DNA of 59,944 bases, from contig JAVMKI010000085.1 in the NCBI GenBank assembly GCA_031732755.1, positions 1 through 59,944 on the forward strand, read 5' to 3'. The position numbers and the translations under genes are program-made. The notes beneath the pieces were generated by a model. The model was not told the origin of the DNA, ran no database searches, and saw only the letters and a list, made by a program, of their open reading frames with translations. This stretch comes from Contendibacter sp031732755 (GTDB taxonomy: Bacteria > Pseudomonadota > Gammaproteobacteria > Competibacterales > Competibacteraceae). Below, one piece after another: positions 15,363-23,187 of the stretch. Position 1 is the stretch's first letter; every line of letters begins with the position of its first letter.

Positions 15363-16109
15363 ATGCGCATCCTGGTTCTCGGTGGCATCGGCGAGGCGGT
15401 GAAACTGGCGCGAAAGTTGGCCCCGATCCATGCGGTTACCTATAGCGTGGCGGGCAAGGGGCGGAGGCCGGAATTGCCCTGTCCGACGCGGGTGGGCGGT
15501 TTCGGCGGCGCGGAAGGTCTGACGGCTTTCCTGAACGCGCGCGGGATCGCCCTGCTGATCGACGCCACGCATCCCCACGCCGCGCAAATCAGCCGGAATG
15601 CGGCGCAGGCGGCGTGGCGAGCCGGCGTTCCGCTCTGGACTTACCGGCGTCCGGCCTGGCGACCGGAACCCGGCGACGACTGGCGCGGCGTGGCCGACTG
15701 GGCGGAGATCGTGACGGCGCTGCAAAAATTTCGCCGGCCGTTCTTCACCATCGGTCTGGAACCCTTGCGCCATGCGGCGACGATTCCCCTGGAACAGCAA
15801 TGGTTGGTGCGCTGTTTGGCGGCGGCGCCGTTGGTTGCGCCGCGTTTGAAAGTGCTATGCGCCGCTGGTCCGTTTGTGCCAGATCAGGAATTGGCCCTGT
15901 TGCGAGATCACCGAATAGACGTTCTGGTGGCCAAGAACAGTGGCGGCGGCGCGGTCGCGGCCAAGCTGGCGGCGGCGCGGCAGCTTCATATCCCGGTCGT
16001 GATGCTGGAGCGGCCCGCGTTGCCAAAGGCGGACCGGGAATTTGCCGAGATCGAATCCATGGTGACGGCGCTGTCCACGGAACCAATGGAAAACACGGAT
16101 ATTTCTTAG
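15363..16109 (+). CDS. cbiJ: Cobalt-precorrin-6A reductase
   Basis: A 248-residue NAD(P)H-dependent reductase that reduces the corrin ring at the precorrin-6A stage (CbiJ/CobK family). Landmarks: ILVLGGIGEAVKLA at the N-terminus, LLIDATHPHAAQIS at about residue 63, RPAWRP, and VLVAKNSGGGAVAAKL near residue 190. Length is normal. It starts seven bases after the DUF6901-like stop. Its TAG stop is formed by a TA target site plus the first base of the IS element at 16109, so the insertion left the protein unaltered. The CbiJ name follows the anaerobic context. Confidence 0.92.
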   Translation: MRILVLGGIGEAVKLARKLAPIHAVTYSVAGKGRRPELPCPTRVGGFGGAEGLTAFLNARGIALLIDATHPHAAQISRNAAQAAWRAGVPLWTYRRPAWRPEPGDDWRGVADWAEIVTALQKFRRPFFTIGLEPLRHAATIPLEQQWLVRCLAAAPLVAPRLKVLCAAGPFVPDQELALLRDHRIDVLVAKNSGGGAVAAKLAAARQLHIPVVMLERPALPKADREFAEIESMVTALSTEPMENTDIS

Positions 16110-16950
16110 ATGGTGTAGTCACGAGATATTAAGCCACAGGGCAAGGTCCCTGATTTGAACGGCGGCGAGGAAGGACTTGCTGTTTTTGGCATGGCGTGTA
16201 CGATGCTGTGCCATCTTTTGAGGTGCAGAAACACATTTTCAACGAGGTGACGGAGTTTATACAGCTCTTCGTCGTAGGATCTTTTGGTGACACGGTTTTT
16301 CTTTGGCGGGATCACGGCGTTCATACCCTGAGCTGCAGCTTGCTCAAGAATGGCATCGGTATCGTACCCTTTGTCCGCGATCAGGTAATCGGCACTGATC
16401 CCTTCAATCAAGCGGCCTGCCTGCGTGCAATCCGCCCGGGAACCTTCTGTAATAACAATTCTGACCGGCATACCATGCGCATCCACGGCCAGATGTATCT
16501 TGGTGTTGATCTCCCTTTTGTGCGACCCATGTCCTGATTGCCGCCTCTGGCTCCTGCGGCATGAGGATGGACCTTGCAATGGCTGGCATCGATCATCAGC
16601 CATTCATAATCCGGTTCATCAATCAGGATTTCAAGCAGCTTTTCCCAAATCCCCGCATCCCTCCAGCGGATAAAACGGCGATGCGTATTGCTCCATCCCC
16701 CATAATCCGGCGGCAAATCGCGCCACGGCGCGCCGGTTCTCAAAATCCAGAAAACGGCGTTGATGAACAGGCGGTTGTCCTGGGCGATACCGCCCCAAAT
16801 GCCTTTGCGCCCCGGCAGATGCGGCTCCAACAGAGCCCATGTCTCATCAGAAATATCGTGGCGACGGTGCGGCGGTGTCGGGTTCTGCATGAGGCCTCCT
16901 ATATTGACCCCACGATTCTCCCACATTTTTAATCTCGTGACTACAGTATC
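16109..16950 (-). mobile_element. IS5-family insertion sequence, 842 bp
   Basis: The element is bounded by 19-bp imperfect terminal inverted repeats, 16109-16127 and 16932-16950, which match at 17 of 19 positions (core TGTAGTCACGAGAT). A TA dinucleotide is present on each side (16107-16108 and 16951-16952), as expected for IS5-type insertion at a YTAR site. Left flank reads TTAG and right flank CTAG. The length and the DDE transposase place it near the IS427/IS1031 part of the family. It sits precisely between the stop codons of convergent cbiJ and cbiF, so both genes survive. The transposase reading frame is interrupted twice, see the next entry. Confidence 0.88.
16119..16890 (-). pseudogene. 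IS5-family DDE transposase, frame-interrupted
   Basis: The start at 16890 has a perfect AGGAGG six bases upstream. The first frame encodes the N-terminal DUF4096-type region (ISDETWALLEPHLPG, GAPWRDLPPDYGGW) and the first catalytic aspartate (MIDASHCKVHPHAAGARGG). At about 16523, near ACAAAAGGG, the homologous sequence moves to the -1 frame, which carries NTKIHLAVDAHG, the second aspartate (LIADKGYD) and the glutamate (HLVENVFLHLKRW). A second -1 shift at about 16195 is needed to reach the usual ending (HAKNSKSFLAAVQIRDLALW) and the TGA at 16119-16121. The first break could be programmed frameshifting. The second looks like a one-base deletion, so the copy is probably inactive. With both shifts the product would be 257 residues, normal for the family. 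Confidence 0.75.
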
Positions 16951-17714
16951 TAGTGAGAAAGACTATGCCGCCGGTACTCTTCAGCGTGCTCGGCGCTGTA
17001 GAGGTAAGAAGGTGGAAACCCGTCCGGTTGAATGACGCGCCCGACCAAGATCAGCGCGGTGCGGGTGAATCCCTTGGCTTCAACCTTGGCGGCGATCTCC
17101 GCCAGCGTACTGACCACGCCGTCCTGATCGGGCCACGACACACGATGCAATACCGCTGCCGGACAGTCCGCGCCGTAATGCGGGGTCAGTTCCGCCACGA
17201 TCTCGCGTAGTTTGTCCACGCTGAGATAAATCGCCAGCGTGGCCCGATGTTGCGCCAGTTCTGGCAGGCTTTCGCCCTCCGGCATCGGGGTCTTGCCAGC
17301 GTGGCGGGTGAGAATGATCGTCTGGCTAACGCCAGGCAGGGTCAGTTCCCGCCGCAGTAGCGCGGCTCCGGCAAAGGCGGCGGTCACGCCTGGCACGACT
17401 TGGTAGGGGATTCCCAGCGCTTCCAGTGCTCGCATCTGCTCGCCGATGGCCCCGTACAACGCTGGGTCGCCGGTATGCACCCGCGCCACGTCCAGACCCC
17501 GTTCGTGCGCGGCGCGGATGCGGGCGATGATCTCCGCCAGGCTCAGATCGGCGGTATTGACGATCTCCGCGGCGGGATTGGCGACCAGAATCACATCCTT
17601 CGGCACCAGCGAGCCGGCGTACAGCACCAGCGGACATTCGCGGATCAGCCGCTGACCCTTGACAGTGATCAGTTCGGGATCGCCAGGACCCGCGCCGATG
17701 AAATAAACGGTCAT
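16950..17714 (-). CDS. cbiF: Cobalt-precorrin-4 C11-methyltransferase
   Basis: A 254-residue tetrapyrrole methylase that methylates C-11 of cobalt-precorrin-4 using S-adenosylmethionine. Signatures: GAGPGDPELITVKG (residues 7-20), YAGSLVP, HTGDPALYGAIGEQ (about 80-93), and PGVTAAFAGAALL (about 108). CobM is the name of the aerobic homologue; cbiF is used because cbiD and cbiG are present. Its ATG overlaps the stop of the upstream nosL-like gene by four bases, implying translational coupling. The final TAG is completed by the terminal base of the IS element, but the adjoining TA would have given a stop (TAA) in the same place before insertion. Confidence 0.93.
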   Translation of the reverse strand: MTVYFIGAGPGDPELITVKGQRLIRECPLVLYAGSLVPKDVILVANPAAEIVNTADLSLAEIIARIRAAHERGLDVARVHTGDPALYGAIGEQMRALEALGIPYQVVPGVTAAFAGAALLRRELTLPGVSQTIILTRHAGKTPMPEGESLPELAQHRATLAIYLSVDKLREIVAELTPHYGADCPAAVLHRVSWPDQDGVVSTLAEIAAKVEAKGFTRTALILVGRVIQPDGFPPSYLYSAEHAEEYRRHSLSH

Positions 17715-18241
17715 TCCAGTTTTCCGTGGTCGAGTTGTTCCAACAGAGCCGGCGTGACCTCGTCGAAGCGGACGATGCGTTTGCCGTGATGATCCTTCAG
17801 GAAATCCGTCGCTTCCGCCTGGGTGGCCAGCGGCACCAGTTCGTGCCCCATCGGTCCTAGCATGTCGGAGCCGAGTACGTACCAGGCTGCGTGGGCATCG
17901 ATCCGGGTCACCCCGTAGTATTCGGTTACGCCGATAGCGACAATGTCATTTTTAGAATGACCGGGAGCGTACTTGGGCAGATTCAGCAGATATTTGAACA
18001 GGTCCTTGGCTCCGTCGAAGTGGTGGGCGTGACCGTCCTGGTAGAGCGCCGTTGCGATCCAGTCGGGATAGAGGCTGACGAACATCCCACAGACCGGGCA
18101 AGTGTCCTTGGGGCCGGGGCTGGGGAATGCTGGGCTGTCCGCCGCCATAACCGGCGCGCGCGGAGCCGCAATGCCGACGGCGCCGGTTAGGACGAGAAAG
18201 CGAAGAACCTGTCGGCGTTCAGCGTGAATCGGATCGGCCAT
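17711..18241 (-). CDS. NosL-like exported copper-binding protein
   Basis: A 176-residue protein of the NosL family. NosL proteins are periplasmic copper(I) chaperones for nitrous oxide reductase. The core motif is CPVCGMFVSLYPDW at about residues 48-61; the CGM and upstream cysteine are the metal-binding residues. Later segments FDGAKDLFKYL and YYGVTRIDAHAAWYV are typical. Most NosL are lipoproteins. This one has a twin-arginine-like leader (RRQVLRFLVLTGAVG, residues 9-23) and no lipobox, so Tat export is likely. No nosZ, nosD, nosF or nosY is nearby; instead its stop overlaps the cbiF start. The frame extends far upstream to 19276, but that part is antisense to cbiG. A different metal or partner is possible here. 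Confidence 0.8.
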   Translation of the reverse strand: MADPIHAERRQVLRFLVLTGAVGIAAPRAPVMAADSPAFPSPGPKDTCPVCGMFVSLYPDWIATALYQDGHAHHFDGAKDLFKYLLNLPKYAPGHSKNDIVAIGVTEYYGVTRIDAHAAWYVLGSDMLGPMGHELVPLATQAEATDFLKDHHGKRIVRFDEVTPALLEQLDHGKLE

Positions 18242-18397
18242 GGGAAGGCGATTCTGGCTATGATTGCTGGATTGGTGGTTACTGGGATTTGCTGGTACTG
18301 ATTGTAGAGGGGGAACCGTGATTATCCCAAATGGTTTGCTCTGCTCAGCGGTGAAGGGCGTTGAGCGTGTTTTCAGTCTTTCGCGTGCTTGCGGTCC

Positions 18398-19177
18398 ATG
18401 CGCTCCATCACAGTCGTCAGTTTGACCGAGCCCGGCCGAGCGCTGGCGGAACGCTTGCGGTCGTTGATGCCAGACGCTGAGTTCCTGCACCGGCCGCAGC
18501 CTTTCCAGGACGCGATTCATCACCACTTTTTGGCGGGCCACCGGCTGATTTTGCTGTGCGCGGTTGGTATCGCGGTGCGAAGCCTGGCGCCAGTCTTGCG
18601 CGACAAATATCAAGACCCAGCGGTGCTGGTTCTCGACGAACACGGCCGGTTCGTCGTGCCGATTTTGTCCGGTCACGAAGGCGGCGCCAACGAATGGGCG
18701 CGGCAAGTCGCCGAGTTCCTGGGCGCGCAGGCCATCATCACCGGCGCGCAACGCTACACCCATCCCTTGTTGGTGGCTGGCGTCGGCTGCAATCGTGGCT
18801 GCGCGCTGGAAGCGCTGTTGGCGCTGCTTGACCAAACGTTGGCCCGCCACGGTCTGCAACGTGGTGACTTGCGCGCGCTGGCCAGCATCGAACTCAAGCG
18901 AGACGAGCCAGGACTGCGCCAGTTGGCCGAAACGCTGGATCGACCGATCCACTTCTATTCCGCCACCGTGCTGCGGGAATACGACGACCGCCTCAGCCGA
19001 AAATCCGCGATTGTCTTTCGGGAAACCGGTTGCCATGGCGTGGCGGAGGCGGCGGCGCTGGCTTGCGCCGAACGGTTGGTCCGGCATGATTTTCGGGCGG
19101 AACTGATCATTCCCAAGCGGAAAAATGCCGACGCCACCCTGGCGGTGGCGCGGATTTATGGTAATCACGAAGGCTGA
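18398..19177 (+). CDS. cbiG: Cobalamin biosynthesis protein CbiG (cobalt-precorrin-5A hydrolase)
   Basis: A 259-residue protein that opens the delta-lactone ring of cobalt-precorrin-5A and releases acetaldehyde. The N-terminal domain carries LLCAVGIAVRSLAP (about residues 55-70) and VVPILSGHEGGANEWAR (about 90-105). The C-terminal domain begins VAGVGCNRGCALEALL (about 130) and includes LASIELKRDEPGL. Many CbiG proteins are about 340-370 residues with a middle domain; this is the short form in which the two conserved domains are joined directly. Start: ATG at 18398, with a TTG nine bases earlier as alternative; neither has a strong ribosome-binding site. It diverges from the nosL-cbiF pair and is not in the same transcript. 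Confidence 0.88.
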   Translation: MRSITVVSLTEPGRALAERLRSLMPDAEFLHRPQPFQDAIHHHFLAGHRLILLCAVGIAVRSLAPVLRDKYQDPAVLVLDEHGRFVVPILSGHEGGANEWARQVAEFLGAQAIITGAQRYTHPLLVAGVGCNRGCALEALLALLDQTLARHGLQRGDLRALASIELKRDEPGLRQLAETLDRPIHFYSATVLREYDDRLSRKSAIVFRETGCHGVAEAAALACAERLVRHDFRAELIIPKRKNADATLAVARIYGNHEG

Positions 19178-19181
19178 GCCT

Positions 19182-20270
19182 TCATGAGCGGTTGATGCAG
19201 CGCTCCACGAATTGACCGATTCGCTCGAAGGCTTCCCGTGCTTCCGGCAGGATCGGCTCGAAGATATGCCAAACATGCAGCATCCCTGGCCACGCTTCCA
19301 GTTCCGCGCTGGACCCAGCGGCGCGCGCCTTGTTGACGTAGCGCCGCGCGTCGCCCAGCATCATCTCCGCCTCGCTGACCTGCACCAGCACCGGCGGTAG
19401 CCGGGACAGATCGCCGAAAACCGGGGAGATCAGTGGATTGGACGGAACCATCCGGCTCCAAACCCAGGTCATGAGCAGGAAGAGGGTCTTGGGGAGACGC
19501 AGAAACCGCCCCAAACCGGGACCCAGCATCAAATCCGTGTTGCGATTGCTCTTAAAGGTGGGGCTGGACAGCGTCATATCCACGCTGGGCGACAAGGCCA
19601 GCGCGCCATTCGCGGCGCGCAATCCGGCGTCGCGCGCCCAGGCGATCAGCATCAGCGCCAGGTTACCCCCCGCTGAATCGCCAGCCACGAACAGTTCGCG
19701 GACCGGCGCCGGACCGTCGGGACCATGGTCCAGAATCCAGCGGTAGCCGGTTTGGCAATCGGCGATCATGTTCCGGCGCGAATCCTCGGGCATCAGTCGG
19801 TAGTCCAAGGCCAGCACCGCCGCGCCCGTGATCCGCGCCAGACGGGTGGTGATCATGCGGTGGCCACGCGGACACCCGCTGATGAACGCGCCACCGTGCA
19901 GGTACAGTACCCGGCGATTCGGATCGGAGGTCGGTGCTCGGATCCACTCACTGGGTACGCCGTCGGCATTCGTTGCTTCGATGTGGTAGTCCGCCTCGCT
20001 CACCAACGCTGGATCCATGAAGCCGCGCGCCATGACCGCTCGGATCGCAACCAGCCGCTGTTTCAAGGGCGCGGCGCGAATTTCGTCCGCCGCCTGCTCC
20101 AGCAAACGCACGGCTTCCTGGTGGCTGGCGCTGGCGGCGTTTCGTCCACTCGGATGGTTTTCCACTGGCCGGTCGTAGGCTCGCAGGCTTGGACCTTTCA
20201 ACCATCGATGGATGAGCAGCCAGGCCGCGAAAATACCAAACAGTAGTATCGCCAAGCTCCAATCCGACAT
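19182..20270 (-). CDS. Alpha/beta hydrolase of the hormone-sensitive lipase family
   Basis: A 362-residue esterase. It has an N-terminal membrane anchor (about residues 5-22, SLAILLFGIFAAWLLI), then the HSL-type oxyanion motif YLHGGAFISG (about 123), the nucleophile elbow VAGDSAGGNLAL (about 195), and late acidic and histidine residues (SEAEMMLGDA; GMLHVWHIF) completing the triad. The expected substrates are short acyl esters; the natural one is unknown. It is convergent with cbiG at four bases. It lies 70 bases downstream of thiD on the same strand. Confidence 0.85.
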   Translation of the reverse strand: MSDWSLAILLFGIFAAWLLIHRWLKGPSLRAYDRPVENHPSGRNAASASHQEAVRLLEQAADEIRAAPLKQRLVAIRAVMARGFMDPALVSEADYHIEATNADGVPSEWIRAPTSDPNRRVLYLHGGAFISGCPRGHRMITTRLARITGAAVLALDYRLMPEDSRRNMIADCQTGYRWILDHGPDGPAPVRELFVAGDSAGGNLALMLIAWARDAGLRAANGALALSPSVDMTLSSPTFKSNRNTDLMLGPGLGRFLRLPKTLFLLMTWVWSRMVPSNPLISPVFGDLSRLPPVLVQVSEAEMMLGDARRYVNKARAAGSSAELEAWPGMLHVWHIFEPILPEAREAFERIGQFVERCINRS

Positions 20271-20340
20271 GAATTTTCACTCCTCAAATCTTGATCTTGC
20301 GTGGAGCCGACCATCGCGCGGTCCCACGACGGGTAGCGCT

Positions 20341-21153
20341 TTAGAAGCGTTCGGGGCATTGCATCGTGTGGCCGTGATTCAGCGGACCGCACCCCTTGCC
20401 GAGTCCGGGCGCGGTTCGGATCGCTTCTCGTACGTAGGCCAGCGCCCGCCGCACCGCCGCGTTCAGCGGCAACCCTTGCGCCAACCCAGCGGCAATAGCC
20501 GAGGCCAGGGTGCAGCCGGCGCCGTGGGTATTGCGACTTTCGAGGCGCGGCACGGTGAAACGCTCCGCGCCGTGGCGCCAGATCAGCCAGTCGGTGACGG
20601 TGTCGCCGGGCAAGTGCCCGCCCTTGACCAGCGCCGCCGCCAGCCCGAGTTCGAGCAACCGCCGACCCGCTACCGCCAAATCGTCGGGTTCCCGGATCGG
20701 TAGCCCGCTCAGCGCCTCCGCCTCGCGGACGTTGGGCGTGATCAGAGCGGCGCGGGGCAACAGACGCTGGATCAGCGTCTCGCGCGCCGCCGGATCGAGC
20801 AAGTTGTCGCCACCCTTGGCGTACATGACCGGGTCCACCACCACCGGGAGGCCCGCCGCCGCGTGATCGAGCGTCTCGACCACGGCGTCGATGACGGCGG
20901 CGTTGTGCAACATGCCGGTCTTGATGCAGTCGGCGCCCAGGTCGTCCAGCACCACGCGCATCTGTTGGGCGATAAAGGCAGGTTCCACTCCAACGATGCC
21001 GAAGACGCCCCGGGTGTTTTGGGCGGTCAATGCAGTGATCGCCGTCGCCGCGTAACTGCCCAACGCCGTGACCGTCTTCAGATCGGCTTGAATCCCCGCG
21101 CCACCGCCGGAATCCGAGCCCGCCACGATCAGTACCCGTCCGTTCATTGCCAT
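20341..21153 (-). CDS. thiD: Hydroxymethylpyrimidine/phosphomethylpyrimidine kinase
   Basis: A 270-residue ribokinase-fold enzyme that phosphorylates hydroxymethylpyrimidine twice to give the pyrimidine precursor of thiamine. Visible: VAGSDSGGGAGIQADLKT (residues 10-27), TALTAQNTRGV, VVDPVMYAKGG (about 107), LITPNVREAEAL (about 137) and the anion-hole/catalytic motif NTHGAGCTLASAIAAGLA (about 208). AGGAG precedes the first ATG by five bases; a second ATG is two codons later. No thi-box (TPP riboswitch) was found upstream. It may supply the enzyme that uses substrate brought in by the ThiXYZ-like importer at 39.2 kb. Confidence 0.93.
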   Translation of the reverse strand: MAMNGRVLIVAGSDSGGGAGIQADLKTVTALGSYAATAITALTAQNTRGVFGIVGVEPAFIAQQMRVVLDDLGADCIKTGMLHNAAVIDAVVETLDHAAAGLPVVVDPVMYAKGGDNLLDPAARETLIQRLLPRAALITPNVREAEALSGLPIREPDDLAVAGRRLLELGLAAALVKGGHLPGDTVTDWLIWRHGAERFTVPRLESRNTHGAGCTLASAIAAGLAQGLPLNAAVRRALAYVREAIRTAPGLGKGCGPLNHGHTMQCPERF

Positions 21154-21396
21154 GCGCTCTCCTGGATTTAAAAGCGGTATTGAAACTAACTCATTGATTT
21201 CTAATGGTAGCGAAGCCCTTGTTCAGCCGGCTGGATTGGCCGAGAACTGGCCATTGGCCGGCCCTATGTGAATTTGTATTTAAAATCATATTTTTATCTT
21301 GAAAATCTTTTTTGATTTCGAACCGTTACGACAATTGCGCGGCGTGGCGAAAGCGAGTAGCGTACCGCGCTTTCACGGAACGTGGTGATTATAACC

Positions 21397-21927
21397 ATGC
21401 GGATCGAATCCCCCCTGTGCTTGTACACCGCCGTGGTGCCCCCCGAGTGGATCGATTACAACGGCCATATGAACGTCGCCTATTACGTGCTGGCGTTCGA
21501 TCACGCCACCGACGCGTTCATGGAGTACCTGGGCATGGGGCGGGACTATCAGGATCGCCAGCGATGTTCCAGCTTCGTGGTGGAAACCCATATCAACTAC
21601 CAGCGCGAATTGGTCGTGAGCGATCCCATCCGCATCACCACCCAGTTGCTCGGCTTCGACAGCAAACGGATTCATTGCTTCCACCGACTCTATCACGCCA
21701 ACCGGGGCTTCCTGTCCGCCACCACCGAATTGATGGTGATTCACGTGGACCTGACCGCGCGGCGCAGTGCGCCAATCCCTCTGCCGGCCATGGACCAGCT
21801 CAGCACGTTGATGGCGGCGCACATGCAATTGTTGCGTCCACCCCAGTCAGGTCGGGTGATGGGGGTGCGCGCCAAATCTCCAACCATCCAGCCTGAAACG
21901 CCGGTGTTGCGCCGGCTGTCTCGATGA
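21397..21927 (+). CDS. Acyl-CoA thioesterase, 4HBT hot-dog fold
   Basis: A 176-residue single hot-dog domain protein. The active-site region is EWIDYNGHMNVAYYVLAFD (about residues 18-36), the 4-hydroxybenzoyl-CoA thioesterase pattern with Asp and Asn-Gly-His-Met. HINYQRELVVSD follows at about residue 65. Similar proteins hydrolyse betainyl-, carnitinyl- or other short acyl-CoA esters. The substrate cannot be read here. The ATG at 21397 is preferred over the GTG at 21382 on conservation. It diverges from thiD and lies upstream of the gsp operon with a strong hairpin in between. Confidence 0.8.
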   Translation: MRIESPLCLYTAVVPPEWIDYNGHMNVAYYVLAFDHATDAFMEYLGMGRDYQDRQRCSSFVVETHINYQRELVVSDPIRITTQLLGFDSKRIHCFHRLYHANRGFLSATTELMVIHVDLTARRSAPIPLPAMDQLSTLMAAHMQLLRPPQSGRVMGVRAKSPTIQPETPVLRRLSR

Positions 21928-21964
21928 AGGATGAAGAGGGAGGTGTTTGACCGGTGGTTAGCAC

Positions 21965-21996
21965 GCGTTCGGATGAGATCGGTTTCATTCGAACGC
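21965..21996 (+). terminator. 12-bp hairpin between thioesterase and gspC
   Basis: GCGTTCGGATGA (21965-21976) pairs with TCATTCGAACGC (21985-21996), with one G-T pair and an eight-base loop. There is no following T-run. It lies 38 bases past the thioesterase stop and likely separates that transcript from the gsp operon. Confidence 0.4.
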
Positions 21997-22100
21997 GGTG
22001 CCGCGCATCGCGTGGGGTGAAAAAATTCGGGGTTGGAAGCGGCGGAACGGCGGAATTTTGGTATGCTCAATTAGTACGCACTCTTTGTGATTGATCAGCG

Positions 22101-22112
22101 CCCCAATTGGGG
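22101..22112. promoter_or_regulatory. Perfect 12-bp palindrome upstream of gspC
   Basis: CCCCAATTGGGG is a perfect palindrome 70 bases before the gspC start. It could be an operator half-site pair for a dimeric regulator. No regulator was identified, so this is a candidate only. Confidence 0.25.
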
Positions 22113-22182
22113 TGAGTGCGGTTGCAACCAACCACCATCGAATTTCGTTTTGAGTCCTTTTGCCCGACGCGCCTTGCTGGTG

Positions 22183-23130
22183 ATGGAAAGGCACGCGCCA
22201 CCAGCGTTGTTCCGTCCCGACGGCTGGTCACGGATCGCCGCGACGGCGGTCAATGTGATCTTGGTGGTCGCGTTGGCGCGCGCGCTTGCTGGTTTGGCGC
22301 TGGCGATAGGGGTGGGTTCCGCCCCACAGCCAATGCCGGGTTCGACGGAGCCCGTGTCCACTTCCGATCATCCCGCAGCCGCTCGACCAGCCGATGGGGT
22401 TGTCATCAGCACCTGGCGTTTGTTCGGCCGGGCCGAGGCCGCCCGACCAGTGGAAGCGCCGAACGCCCCCCAGCCGATTGTCCCGCTTAACCTGCGGTTG
22501 GTCGGCATCTTTTTCATGGAGCGAGGCGGGGACCGGGCCCTGGCCTTGATCGCCGACGGCAACGGACCGGAGCGTGGCTACCGGCTCGGCGAGCCCTTGC
22601 CGGGCGGTGCCCGTTTGCAACGCATTCAGCGCGACCATGTGGTAGTTTCCCGCAACGGCCGGGAGGAGGTGCTCAAGCTGCCGAAACTGGGCGAGGCGAC
22701 GCTGATGAACGCGCCGACGATTGCGCCCCCGGACGCGCCCGAACCGGCGGTCGAACCGGTGCCTGAACCCGCGACTTCCAGGGGAGCGCCGGTGATCGAC
22801 GCCAGCGCCGTGGCGGAACGGTTGCGTGGTGAGGCCATGATCCGGCCACAGGCACTGGAGGATATCGCTTTCGCCAGCCCCTATCTGCAAAACGGCCAAT
22901 TTGTCGGATTTCGCCTGCGTCCGGGGCGCGACCGGCAGATCTTCCAACAACTGGGTCTGAACGGCGGTGACGTGCTCACGGAAATCAATGGCAACCGCCT
23001 GAACAATCCCGCCCAGGGATTGGCCCTGTTGCAGGAGGTGCTCGGCGCTGACCAGATCAACGTGCGGGTATTGCGCAATGGCGCCGAGATTCCCCTGACC
23101 TTTTCCCTGCGGACCTCACCGCCGCGATGA
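22183..23130 (+). CDS. gspC: Type II secretion system protein GspC
   Basis: A 315-residue inner-membrane protein linking the T2SS platform to the secretin. A short cytoplasmic start is followed by a transmembrane segment (about residues 22-42). A Pro-rich linker leads to the homology region (NLRLVGIFFMERG...RGYRLGEPLPGGARL, about 105-165) that contacts the secretin N0 domain. A second acidic Pro-rich linker follows, then a C-terminal PDZ domain (about 225-310: FRLRPGRDRQIFQQLGLNGGDVLTEINGN). The open frame reaches 22087, but the ATG at 22183 gives the expected short cytoplasmic tail. First gene of gspCDEF. Confidence 0.87.
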   Translation: MERHAPPALFRPDGWSRIAATAVNVILVVALARALAGLALAIGVGSAPQPMPGSTEPVSTSDHPAAARPADGVVISTWRLFGRAEAARPVEAPNAPQPIVPLNLRLVGIFFMERGGDRALALIADGNGPERGYRLGEPLPGGARLQRIQRDHVVVSRNGREEVLKLPKLGEATLMNAPTIAPPDAPEPAVEPVPEPATSRGAPVIDASAVAERLRGEAMIRPQALEDIAFASPYLQNGQFVGFRLRPGRDRQIFQQLGLNGGDVLTEINGNRLNNPAQGLALLQEVLGADQINVRVLRNGAEIPLTFSLRTSPPR

Positions 23131-23187
23131 TCTCCGTGGTTTTCGACGCGCATTCGCTGCTGATGTTACGCCTACCGATCTTCGACC

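Noticed and set aside
18242..19276. N-terminal extension of the NosL-like frame, 345 codons
   Set aside because: It lies antisense to cbiG and has no family pattern. The NosL homology and leader begin at 18241.
21154..21396. TPP riboswitch upstream of thiD
   Set aside because: Neither CTGAGA nor ACCTGA-type conserved blocks are present on the minus strand.
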